Origin: Prunus persica
Taxonomy: Eukaryota > Streptophyta > Magnoliopsida > Rosales > Rosaceae
Direction of reading: 5' to 3'
Assembly (NCBI RefSeq): GCF_000346465.2
Contig: NC_034009.1
Span: forward strand, 8,217,251 to 8,281,250
Length of the DNA: 64,000 nt
Below the pieces are notes generated by a model. That model was not told where the DNA came from and ran no database searches. It saw only the letters and a program-made list of their open reading frames with translations. Positions 1 through 11,583 of the stretch are shown here, piece by piece (position 1 is the first letter of the stretch; each line of letters opens with the position of its first letter). A program made the position numbers and the translations under genes.

Positions 1-2340
1 CAATTTGGATTATTATTCTATTTATTTATTTCATGCAGAAAATGAAAAAACTTAAACTTTTATAAAACCCTGTAGTTTTTCTTCCTAAAGAAACCCACTA
101 CTAGCCATAAACCATCAATATGCCATCATATCCTTCCCACCATGTTTGCTGCTCTTTCTTCTCCTTCTTCTTCCCTCGTGTTTTTAATTTAATTTAATTT
201 TTTCTTCATCTAAGTTCTTCTTCTGGGTTTTCTACGATTGTGCTACTTTCTAAGAGAAAATAAAAATAGAAAAATATGAGGGAAAAAGGAGAAACATGAT
301 GGGAAGGATATGACAGCAAATTCATGGAGTCACAACTGAATCGAATTTCTGTTTTAAAAGTCTCAAATTCATATCCTTATTTCCAAGATGATGATGATGA
401 TGATAAAAGTCTGAAATTTTGATCCTTGTTTCCAAGATGATGATAATAATCAGAGCCAAACAATGGTACAACGACAAGCTGATTGTTTAGGGTTGCAGTG
501 ATTTCTAGAGATTTATGTAGAAATGTCACGTGAACTTATACCTCAATTTCAATTTTTCACTTTAAAGAAAAATTTAAGAGAAATGTCACCTTAATTTATC
601 AAAATTCATGATTTGTATCTGAGTTTAACACCATCCAATTTTTGATCCATTGTTAAGGATATTTTAATCTTTTCATTTTCAAAAGTGATTTAAAAATGAA
701 AAAATCATTATAAAAAAATTGTGTATCTTTTAAAAAGTAACCATTAAAAATCAAGGGTCTTTCCTACTGTAGGGGTTTTTTTTCTTCCGGCAGCTGTAAA
801 TGGGCTGGGCTATTGTAAATGACAGATGGATGAAATTATCCCCTGTGCCTGAGTTCATAGATCAAGCCCCAAAAATGCTTCGAAAGGACAGAGAAGCCTT
901 AGGAAACACCTTGGTTACCTTCACCAATGAAAATAACAACAGCTTACAGATAAATTTTCTAGCTTGGCACAAGAAGCTTGTGGCATGGGAGCAAAATTGT
1001 CATGAGTTTAGCACTGAAGAGAAAACTAAGTGTTCCTGGAGGAAAATGGGTATTAAGGTAGGAGATGAAGAGTTTGCAGAGAGGTTTGGCTGAGAATAAG
1101 GAAAAAGAGAGGAATGGGTGGCTTGAGTATTATTTCCGGCAGCTTGACAATGACTCTGTCAAATGCTAAAGCAGCCTGCTAGAAGGGGAAAAAATAAGGA
1201 GGAGGATGAACAGAGCACGAATTTGTTGGGTGTTGCAGGTGAGAGAGGAAGCTTGCTCTCTCTGAAATGTGGGTTGTCTTTGATTAGGTAAAAGAGGCCC
1301 CTTTTATAGCCGCTGGAAGCCATCTTTTTCCAAAAAACCCTAATGGTTTCTATCTAATTTGGCCAAGCTTTTTCTTTCCTTTCTCCTCCCATTCTTTGAC
1401 TTATCTTATTCTAGCAAAATCTTCTCTGTTCAATCTCACAAAATCAGAGATTTTTGGGAGCTCAATGCTCTTTCCCGCAGCTGCCTCTATTTCCAGCCAT
1501 CTCTTTCTTTTCTTTTCTTCCTTCTTCCATGGCCAGGTCTGATGAGGGAAAGAGAATGGGTATGCATGTTAGTTCAAAAGGCGATTCCTCTCCTAGCCGG
1601 CTGCGCGCCAATATCCTTTGGTCCCTTGGGTGTCTTTTGCTTGAAACTTGCTCCTTTCCCATGTGCTGGAACCCCTCAACAGCTTTGTATAATGGACCTT
1701 CAGACTCTCCTTCGTGGCTTTTGTTTTTTCGGCCAAGTGTTGGGGCTTTTGTAGCTCATTTTGGTAATTGTATGTACAAAGGTGATTCATTAAGTAAGTG
1801 GGCTTTCTTTATCAAACGTTTGGGCTTTTTGGTTAAGTCAATAGGCTATTTTGGTTGGGCTATTTTTGTTTGGAGTTATGGGCTATTCTTTTCTCTCTTG
1901 TGCTCACCCACATGTTTGGGCCTATGAAATGGGCTTGAGTCCCGAGGCTCCCAAGCAACTCGGGACTTCCATTTCTCGACCTATCAATGGGTCTCATGAC
2001 AATTTATTACCATCCATACCACAACCCACTCAAGCAAGCCCCGGGTATTTGAGTGGCTTGGGGCCCACTTAAGCTTGTGGCGTGATTGGGTGCGGAATAA
2101 TAATTCCTTACTTGGTGTGGCATGTCACTTATTTGCTTGGCATGACATGTGTGCAAGCGCATATGACGAACTTTCGCGTGCCCAAATCGGGTTTCTTCTC
2201 GGTAAAGTATCGCATTAGACCGGAAATATATTTGGGCTGAACCGTGAATTTTTTGGGCCTCAACACCTACCAAACATTTAAAATAAAAAATAAAAGAAGA
2301 AAAAAAAAAAAAAAAAAATTGCATCCCATCCCCTTCTGCC
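1..2340. other. intergenic, AT-rich, no recognised gene
   Basis: No gene was recognised here. Open frames at 800-1093 and 1359-1927 lack family motifs and convincing splice partners. The block at about 780-2260 is less AT-rich than its surroundings and could be an old transposon remnant. It ends at a pure A run near 2300-2318. No LTR pair or inverted repeat was found that defines it. Confidence 0.5.
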
Positions 2341-2342
2341 GC

Positions 2343-2748
2343 CTCTCTCTACAAAAGACCCCCCAAACTATATGGTCATTTTCAAGTTCGTACCTAGTTT
2401 TAGGGACATTTATAAGCACATACTCAAACTCCCGGAAAACCTACAAGTACATACCTACAAATTGGCCCCACCGTTACACAAACCGTTAATGAATCTGTTA
2501 AATGCCGATGTGGTAAATGTGAGCCCCTATTTTTGATGACGTGGACTTCATGTGGACATAAAATATAATAAACAAATCTTGGTTTGAAAATAGTTTTAAA
2601 AATGTTACGGTATGACCAATTTGGCGAATAATAAAGAGTTTGTGGACAATTTAAACTAATAATTTAGTTTAGGGACCAAAATGCAACTCGAGTATAAGTT
2701 TGAGGACCATTTGAGAGGCTTCATGTGGGTTTTTGGAGAGAGCAAACT
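2343..2748. mobile_element. putative non-autonomous DNA transposon (MITE-like)
   Basis: The left end (about 2345-2395) and the reverse complement of the right end (about 2695-2746) match imperfectly over some 50 bases. Both start with a CTCTCT-CAAAA-ACCC stretch and then share a TGGTC block. The interior is AT-rich and non-coding. A roughly 400-bp length, inverted ends and no ORF fit a MITE, possibly Mutator-like. No clear target duplication was identified, so the family is unassigned. Confidence 0.45.
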
Positions 2749-5700
2749 ATTTCTTTTAATATATTTTTATTTTTATTTTTTAATTTAATTTTCAGTATAA
2801 TTGAAAGCGTGGTGGTCGGAAGTTAAAATTAATAGCCCAAGATTTTAGTGGTAATTTCTTGGTTTCCCACATATCCTTTGTTTTTTACGATAAAAATAAT
2901 ATCTTTGTTTTTTGTCTTTCTTATTATTATTATTGGGGGTAAGAGTCACGTGTAAGGTGAGGAAGGTGGAAACCAAGTTTAACAAAGACTCAACTATTAC
3001 TTGCAGCCTCAAGCCTCAACCATTAAGCAACTGAATAGTTTTGTATTAATTTTTTTTTATTTTAATTTTATCAAAAGCAATTAAGTCGTTCGACAAATCT
3101 TAAATAATGCTAGCTCTTGCATCTTCTAGAATATAGTTTCCATACTGATGATTAGTATGAGAAGCGTCGTGTCCTCTTCTCATTTCACACTATTTAGTAG
3201 GGCCAAATACCAATAAAGTCGAACTAATATTTCAAAATCAAATTATTTTTTAATTTTTTATTTACATGGAGAGGTGAGGTGAGATTCGAATCTAGAACCG
3301 AAATACCAACATACTAAAACTAGAGATGCTATTTTATTTTTATTTGTCGCAATTAAAGATAACCGAGAGAAGAAAAATATATCATTATTGCCAATAATAT
3401 TAGCAAATTAAGCTCTTCAAATTAAAACATTTCATAAATCCCAATATTAAGGTACACTACTCAGACATGTAAAAAGGGAGGGAAAAAAATTCACAATGCT
3501 TAAGTTAAACGAAAGAGGAAAAGAAAGAGAAAAAAAGAAAATAGTAAATTGAGCTTAGACCCATAAAATTTATTTTAAATCACATACAGCCCTTTTCTTT
3601 AGTTTTCTATGTAAAATACCCAATTTTTTCAAATAATACCTGATGACTAGGATTCAACTAAGCAAGTTACCTAATATAACTTAAAATCTGATTTATTGTA
3701 TTTTTTGGATTCCAAAACTACCCATATTTATAAGTTAATGTGTTATGGGGGGTGTAACTAATGACACCCGTTGAATTTGAAAATATCTCCAAATAATTGT
3801 AATGGATGTAGGAACTAATTTAGAAACTTATTTGAAATTAAATATTAAATTTCACATTAAAGTATTAGTAATCTATTTTACGACTAGTAATCTATTTTTG
3901 AATTATTGGTGTTTTCCTTCTATGAATTACGACTAGTAATCTATTTAAAGTATTAATAATTTAAATTTAATATTAAATTTAGGAATTAATGTTGTTTTCT
4001 TTTTATGAATTATACGACCAGTATTCTTTTTATTATTATAATTTAATGAATAATAGTGTACATTCTAATTATGTTGAAAAATAATTTGATAATCTATTTA
4101 TTATTTTGTTTTTAAAACTTTTTTTTTAATGAACCTATTTTTTCTCCAAATATTGTACCTTTTTTTTTCTTTATTACTTGTTTTATAAAAAATAATTTGA
4201 TCATCTTTTTATTGTTTGTTTTATGAAAACAATTTTTTTATTTATAAAATGAGCCTATTCTTTCTCTCAAAATAATGTACCTATTTTTTTTTTCTAAATA
4301 ATGTAACTATTTTTTCCCCTAAACAATTTACCTGGTATAATGAACATATTTTTTTTCTCTAAATAATTACCTAGTATAATGAACTTATTTTTTTCTTCCA
4401 AGTAATGTACTTATTTTTAATTTATAAAAAAATGTGCATAAATTTCAATTATACAATGTACCTATTTTCTATAAATGATTGTGTACCTATTTTTAATTTA
4501 TGAAAAATGTACGGAAATTTCAATTACAAAGTAATTGACCTATTTTTGTTTTTTTTTTGGGTAAATAATATACCTATATTTTTATACGTATATATTTATA
4601 TTTATATTTTTCATATGTACATTATTGGATATGTAATTTATATTTTTTATTTATTTACAATTTTAAGGGGCCATATGTTAGAGGGAATGGCAACCAAAAG
4701 AAATGGGGTGATTGATATGCTATTAATAGGGAGTTTTAATTACAATTATGACAGTTAATGAAATACTTGGAATAAATTATAAATAAAATATGAAGTCTGA
4801 TGGCAAGGATGTAAAAACATAGGAATAGTACAACCTCTTATATCCTACTGGTCATTTAAGTTTGAAATTGGGTTTTACACATAGATTTATAGAATGATGG
4901 GTATATGTTTAGGAAATAGAAATTGTAGGGACCTATGTCGGACAAGCCCAAAAGAAAATTAGGAGTTTTTAGTGCAAATATCATAACCTAATCTAGAAGA
5001 TTTAATTGAAAGTAGAAGAGTGATTAAGAAGTTTATGGTTAATTTGTAGACAAAAAGAACCTAATATATTATTTATTTTAGAGTAAATATCCCAAAAATA
5101 ATATAATATGTTATAATATTATATATATTATATAATATATAAATGCAAGCAGTAAAAAGATTGAGGGGGTGTTGGGACGACTTTGGTCCCTACATGGCTC
5201 CGTCCTTGCTAAAAAGAGTAAAAGAGGTTGCAACTTTAATGACTAAGTTTAATAAGGCTCTTGGAGAGAGTTTTGATTATGTGATTCACCTATTTTAGCA
5301 TTTCAATTTTATTTTTATTTACACGCTATTCTAAAGTTGTTGAAGAAACCGTTTAGAGATCCTTTGAAAAATACAAACCAATAAATAATTATTTTCTTTA
5401 TAATCAGAAAAACACTTTTAAAGATATTGACGTTTATTTTTATTTTTAATTTCCAAACTAAAATAAAAACGTTACCAAATTAAAGTGTTTAAGTTGTCAC
5501 TTTTCATTAGCCAAGACCGTCAACGTCATGAAGTCAATTAATTAATTAATATTATTTTCTTATCAAAATGAAGTCAAGTAATTATCTCGTCGGGATAACG
5601 CGTTCCTCAAAATATTTCCACGCAGGATGCTACAAGTATAAATTGTTTATCAATTTTAAACTTAGCTAGTTATGTTTAATTATCTTTAATTGGATTGTCA

Positions 5701-8205
5701 CGTTGTCTTCTCTTGTGGAATTGTGTCTTCTTGTTGTATGCCAAATACAGATACGAGTGAATGAATAGTTATTTGATTTTTTGTTTCCTTATGTTCTTAT
5801 TAAATTTGATTTTGACTCATGTTTTTTTTTTTTTTTCAAAGTTAGGAAAGGAGAGGGGGGAAAACTCATGCACACGGGTACCGTGGAAGTTTGAACTCAA
5901 AACCACTTGAGAGCACACCAAAAATCTAGTCCAATCTAACTAACACCGCAGAATAATTGTCATAGTTTTGGTGCCACAAAGTTAGACTTTGCGGAGGCTT
6001 TTGCCTTTTGTCCTTCTACTGAAGCTTTCGATTTTTCTTTTGTTTTGTTTTATCCCTATTTAATCTGAAAAATAACAAAGACCTGGAGTAGACTTTGAGG
6101 AGAATGTTAGATTGCAAGCGTTAGCAATTAACTAATTCTAATAGACGGAAATATGAACACCTTATAATTTATCTATTTTTAATCCCCAAAATGAAAAATC
6201 ATTTACCTCTTCCTTCATGTTCTCCTTCAAGTCCTAGGCACTAGATGAGTAAGAACCATATACAAATTTTTTTGGCAATATAGTTACTTTTTTTTTTTTT
6301 TTGGGTGTGACTTTAGAGATTATTGGTTACATTTTTCTATGAATAATCCGTGCCTAAAGGCTTTATTCTTAGGAAAACAAGACCAATAATCTCCAAAAGT
6401 CACAAAACAAAAGGTGATCACTGCCAACATTTTTGTAGTGAACCATCAAACAACCATTGTAGCTTTGCTAAAATAATAGGAGCACTATATGTGATGTGAA
6501 TTATACCACTTAGTCATGGAAGTGTGTCTGTTACCCTTGCTTATACTTTAGAGTAATTCAAACTTGGATCCCAAAAAAAAAAGCATGAAACGGCAGGTGT
6601 ACATAAATTTAGAATTGATTCCCACTCTTCCCTAAATGGGAAATAGGATAAAGGTGAAAAGAATGAAGAGATGATTCCTTGGAGACACACTATTCTAATC
6701 TTATGGCGGTGTCTCAATGGAATTGAAAAGTTAGTCTTTAGCCTACATCACATGCGCCTAATTCTAGAGCTAATTAGCTAGTTAGCTTTTGCCCAATTAA
6801 TTCATGCTCCAACGTGCATCGATCAAATACAATAGAAGAATGTTGGTGGTGACTATTGGTACAATAAAGCTAAGGCTAGTTAGGGAGAGGTCCCCCATCC
6901 TATACACAACTAGTGATATATAAACAAGGGTTTGGAAGCAAAGAGCTAATTAGCTAGTTAGCTTTTGCCCAGTTAGTATATTCATTGAGACACCGAATAT
7001 ACCTATAGGTCCTGTTTGGTTCACGGAATGAATTTGAGTGGAAATCACTTTCTATGTCGTTTCTCAAGGGATGAGAAATAAAATATTTCTTTCATACGTT
7101 TGGTAATACTGAGAAAGTGATCGGGAGATATCACTTTATTCCTTTTCCATTTTTATTTTGAGTAGGAATGGAAAACAAAGTTTGTATAATTTTCTCCCCA
7201 AATTGGAAGGAGGGCTTCACTTTTCCCCTACTTTCCTATGTAAAGCCAACCATTTTCCATGCTTGAACTGACCAAATATGGGAAAGTAATTAATTTCCCA
7301 TCTCCAAGTCTCCTTTTTCATGAACGTAAAGTTTTATCATTAACACGAAGGATAAATTAAACTTTTAAAAGCAGATGAAACATCACCGCGATAATAATTA
7401 ATATGTGTGGATGGATTCCAAGCATGCAATGATGCAACTCATTAATTCTACAATTAACAGCAACTTGTATATATAAAAAAATAAAGTATATTGTAAGTAT
7501 GTGTGGAAGGACATTGAAGCAATTGGATCCATCTTTCTTGAAGTTTATATTATGAATAATATGAGCATGACCATAAATTAATGAAGAAAGGCTGGCATGT
7601 TGAAATCACCAACGCGTGGTTGTTAACTTGTTAATTAGGTTAACGACAGCCTTTTGCTCCACACCTGAAAATCGTATGGGAAAATAAAAGGAAGCTAGTG
7701 GAGAATATTTTCCTCACATGGTCAAGCCAGAGAGAATGAATATGAACCCCAGGTCAAGTTGCAATCTCTCAATTATTTATTATTATTTGTCCAACCCAAA
7801 GTTGACCAGTGGATGAAAAAAAAAGATGACTTTAATAATAATAATAATAATAATAATAATAGAACTTTTCAATTGAAAGAGGCGGTAGTATATTAAACTC
7901 ACACACATTACACGAATGCTAGAACTCGAAATCAAAACTTTCTAATTATTCATCTAACAACGGTATTGATGCAATAACCAAAAGAATCAGCATGCCTGAT
8001 GACACATGCAAACGTTCACATGTTAATAAAACTAAACAAAAAGGAAATATAAAATTGGAACGTGGGTTACGCCTAACCTAATTATAATTGATCATGTTGA
8101 AGCAGTACGTATGCAAAATATTGACTTCGAGTTCCGTTTAATTTATTAATTAATCTCAATTCACATGTACACTTGCCTTTGTTAATTTCCATCTATCCAT
8201 CCATC
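2749..8205. other. intergenic, AT-rich and repeat-rich
   Basis: No gene was found. The stretch 4080-4600 is low complexity and repeats an AATGTACCTATTTTT-like phrase many times. AT palindromes lie near 5100-5145. A 27-bp phrase of the GAGCTAATTAGCTAGTTAGC type occurs at about 6770 and again at 6943. Around 7010-7300 the sequence resembles a degenerate small DNA element, but I could not define its ends. Confidence 0.6.
7830..7860. repeat. AAT/ATA trinucleotide microsatellite
   Basis: About ten tandem AAT units, nearly perfect, in the upstream region of the SDR gene. Confidence 0.9.
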
Positions 8206-8213
8206 TATAAATA
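8206..8213 (+). promoter_or_regulatory. candidate TATA box of the SDR gene
   Basis: TATAAATA lies 88 bases before the chosen ATG at 8294. This suits a plant core promoter with a short 5' leader. No transcript evidence is available. Confidence 0.55.
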
Positions 8214-8293
8214 CACATTGCTCGCATTCCTCTGCCTTCCAATTCATATACCCCAACACACACAACTTCAATTTGCAACCTTATATCATATTT

Positions 8294-8365
8294 ATGGACT
8301 CCAACGAAGCTGAGCTCTCTTTTCTTTCTCCTTCCCTCTCCCCAACCAGCAGGTAATATAAACAT

Positions 8366-8410
<45 letters not shown>

Positions 8411-10180
8411 GTGATTTCAGCATATTTTTTTAGTACAAGTAATTGGGGGATAGTATTTTACACAAATATTCATTGGGTGTGTTGGGTTTTGAATATATGC
8501 GCCCACATGGGTGGCGGAGCCACACCATATTTTTATCTCTCTTCTATTATATTATGTATAACATATAGAATTTGTAATAACTTATAATTTAAGTTATAGT
8601 TCTCTTTAAAACAAATTAGACTAAATTATAAATATTTAGCTCTAAATATGTAATTATTGAATATTTAGGCGTTTTATATACTTGTATTTTCTACTTTTCC
8701 CCTAACTTTACAATTCTAGCTCCGTCCTTGGGTGGAGGTGAGAGAGCTCAACCAATTGAGTTATACCCATTGACATTTTATTTTGTCGGATATGATCATA
8801 AATATAATGTTGTTGGGAAATTGTGCTGTAATTTTCTTTCCTCCCCAAAATAATGATAATAATAATAAGAATTAACGTGGACATTATTAAATTTTCATGG
8901 CTGGGGAAGATGGTGGTCGGAGGACACAGTAGCCATAGTTACTGGTGCAAACAAGGGCATTGGGTTTGCGCTTGTGAAGAGGATGGCGGAGTTAGGGGTG
9001 ACGGTCATATTAACAGCCCGAGACATTGAAAGGGGTTGCAAAGCTGTGGAGGCTCTGAGAGCCCAAGGTCTTTACAATGTAGCCTTCTCTTGCCTCGATG
9101 TATCGGACCCTTCTTCAATCAGAGCATTCACATCCTGGTTCAGCAAACGCTATGCAGCCTTGGATATTCTTGTAATATTAAGTTTTCTCTTCCCCACCAT
9201 ACCATTCCAAGTTAATTATTTTACATTTATTGATCACTTCACTGACCATTTCTATTAGGTGGGTCTCATTAATATACGCGGGACTCATATATATTAGAGA
9301 AGTGATTAGTAATGTGATATATATATTTGCGGTGATGTATATAGTATTACATATATAATATTGACCTAAAAATTGGGCTAATTTTTGAAAATTCAAGGTA
9401 AACAACGCAGCTGTATCGTTTAATGATCTCAATGAAAACTCGGTGGAACATGCGGAGACAGTGATGAAAACCAATTTCTATGGACCCAAGTTGCTGACTG
9501 AGGCCCTCTTGCCCATGTTTCGTAGCTCTTCCTCAGTAAGTCGGATTCTTAACGTTAGCTCCAGACTTGGCTCACTAAATGTAAGTGAAACAATTTTATA
9601 AATAGTTATATATATAAATTCTTCTATGCGGACGTCCAGATGTTATTACCATGTATCTCTGCTTTCTTCCCTATTTACATTGACATCCGCATAGTGATAA
9701 CGTACGGTCATCCGGATGATTGAATAACTATACTTATGTAAAATATATATATTTTACTTGCTCAAATTATATATGGCCTTGCAGCAGCTAAGAAACCCTA
9801 GCATAAAACAAGTTATGAAAAGTGAAAGACTATCGGAAGAGGAGATTGAAGGGGTGGTTAATTTGTTTCTCGACGACGTGAAGAGCGGCACATGGAAGAG
9901 CAAAGGGTGGCCGAAATTATGGACCGACTATGCTGTGTCAAAGCTTGCACTCAACGCATATACAAGAGTTTTGGCAAAGCGATATGAGGGAAGGGGTTTG
10001 AGTGTGAATAGCTTCTGTCCAGGCTTCACACAGACATCTATGACTCATTGTAAGGGCGACCACACCGCAGATGATGCCGCGGGTATGGCTGCTAGGCTGG
10101 CCTTGCTTCCTTCTCACCAGATTCCATCTGGAAAATTTTTCTTCTGGGGTAGTAGTAATGCTATTTCCTCTAAATTATAG
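8294..10180 (+). CDS. short-chain dehydrogenase/reductase, menthol-dehydrogenase/salutaridine-reductase-like
   Basis: Exons are 8294-8352, 8910-9171, 9398-9580 and 9785-10180; together they encode 299 residues, the usual size for this plant SDR group. The cofactor motif TGANKGIG follows a short N-terminal extension that ends in WWSEDTVA, which is typical of the family. VNNA spans the exon 2/3 join. The active-site serine lies in ILNVSS, and the catalytic pair is YAVSK in the last exon. Family members use NADPH to reduce or oxidise carbonyl groups of terpenoids and alkaloids; the substrate here cannot be told. All four exons join in frame with GT-AG borders and there are no stops, so the gene looks functional. 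It is probably cytosolic, as no signal peptide is visible. Confidence 0.9.
8366..8408. repeat. CT dinucleotide microsatellite in SDR intron 1
   Basis: About 21 uninterrupted CT units start some 13 bases after the exon 1 donor. Such pyrimidine runs near plant transcription starts vary in length between individuals. Confidence 0.95.
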
Positions 10181-11150
10181 CTTGAGTGATTGGATTTGGA
10201 GTTAGATTTAGTTTTTTGGCCACCAGGGCATAATGAAGTGGGCAATCTTTCGAGAGGGAGAGCCTCTAATTAATTTTTTCTGTTAAAGATACTTTGGGTA
10301 TACTATATGCACGCTAAATGTGGGAAGAGAAACCAAAAGAAAATATAGTAGGCGACCATTACTTGTTTGATCGGGTGTATTTATATCTTTGTGAGTTTGA
10401 TGCTATAATCATAATGTAGTGGGAGCCGTTATTTGGTGACTTTTTACTTTATTTTTTATTTTTAACAGAAATCCAATCAAAGAAAGTATGCAAACCTCCT
10501 TCCACTGCAGTTTACTGCACAAATTTAACGTCACGTAATTCTTTGGCCAATTGATTTCAAATTAAGTCAAAAACTTTGAAAACATCATAATATAGTGGGG
10601 GGGTCATTTAATGAATTTGTACTGAAATCAAATCAAATAAACTAAGCAAACCTCCTAGCCCTCTTGGGGAGGGAAAAGTGAAGTCCCTTATATGTGTGGG
10701 TACTTGACTTCTTAGTAAGAGGTTTTTTAGGCAAGATAGCATAAGCTTGAGTCAAGGAACATAATCGTGAGACCCCATGAGATCAAAATTGGACAATATC
10801 TTGCTGGTGAAATAGGGTCATGACAAAATGGTATTAGAGTTGGACCCCAGCCAGAAGTTTGCTCGCGAGGACGCTGGGTGAGTGGATTGTAAGACTTATG
10901 AGCCCTTAAGGATACAAGGCAAGAAGGGGCAAGAGTAGTAAGCAATCGTACATCACTCGGGGACGGAAATGTGAAGTGCCATATATGTGTGGGCAAAACT
11001 TGAGTTCCTTGTAAAAGGCCTTTTGAGCAACATAGCATAAGCTTGAGCCCAATGATGAATCCACCATGTTGTCAATGGGGTTAATTGACCCCATGAAAGC
11101 CATGAAAATGGTTGTGGAGGTCAGTTCCCCTATTTTCAAGAGCAGTAGAT
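10181..11150. repeat. degenerate LTR-like fragments between SDR and protease genes
   Basis: A phrase of about 70 bases at 10676-10747 recurs at 10974-11045; both contain TATATGTGTGGG and AGCATAAGCTTGAG. Near 10827 the sequence TGGTATTAGAGTTGG resembles the tRNA-primer site that follows plant LTRs. This suggests a worn LTR element in + orientation. No coding capacity is left and no clean ends could be drawn. Confidence 0.4.
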
Positions 11151-11430
11151 GCTGCTATCATTATCAAGATTTTGTAATCCATTCATCCAATTGTTTAGTA
11201 ATGGCTTCTATTACTACTCCATCAAGCTTGACATGTTGGTTGAATTATTCTTATGATAATAGCCATGCTTGTTTGTTTGATCCACTATCAGTAAAACAAA
11301 GCCTTATGTTTTCTCGTTACCGTAAGATGTAAAGCTTAATCTGGTGAAGCAAAATAATTTTAGCCTTAGATGGCAGCACAATTGTTAACAGAATCAAATA
11401 TTTAGCAACTCTTGCTATCTTATTGGCAAT
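11150..11430 (+). repeat. segmental duplication copy A, left part (guanosine deaminase 3' flank)
   Basis: This stretch matches 23427-23685 closely. Shared marks include GCTGCTATCATTAT, ATGGCTTCTAT, CCATCAAGCTTGACATG, the AGCCTTATGTTT phrase and GGCAGCACAA. In copy B it is the region just after the guanosine deaminase stop codon. Here no deaminase exon precedes it. The match stops at GGCAAT (11430) and resumes at about 15154. Confidence 0.85.
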
Positions 11431-11583
11431 CCATACCAACCAAATGGAATGCATTTTATTTGTGGACGGACAATTACAGACGGCCCTTATACCATCTACA
11501 GTTTCCATATTATCTATACCTTTAGTATTAGCATAAACAATTTACAGACAAGGGGTTTAATCAAAGGATTACTAAACTATGAA

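Noticed and set aside
1359..1927. Two overlapping frames of 131 and 157 residues
   Set aside because: Low-complexity hydrophobic translation, no motif, no splice support; more likely old transposon DNA.
7010..7300. Possible hAT-type MITE starting with a CCTGTTTGGTT phrase
   Set aside because: Only the left end looks element-like. No matching inverted right end or 8-bp target duplication was found.
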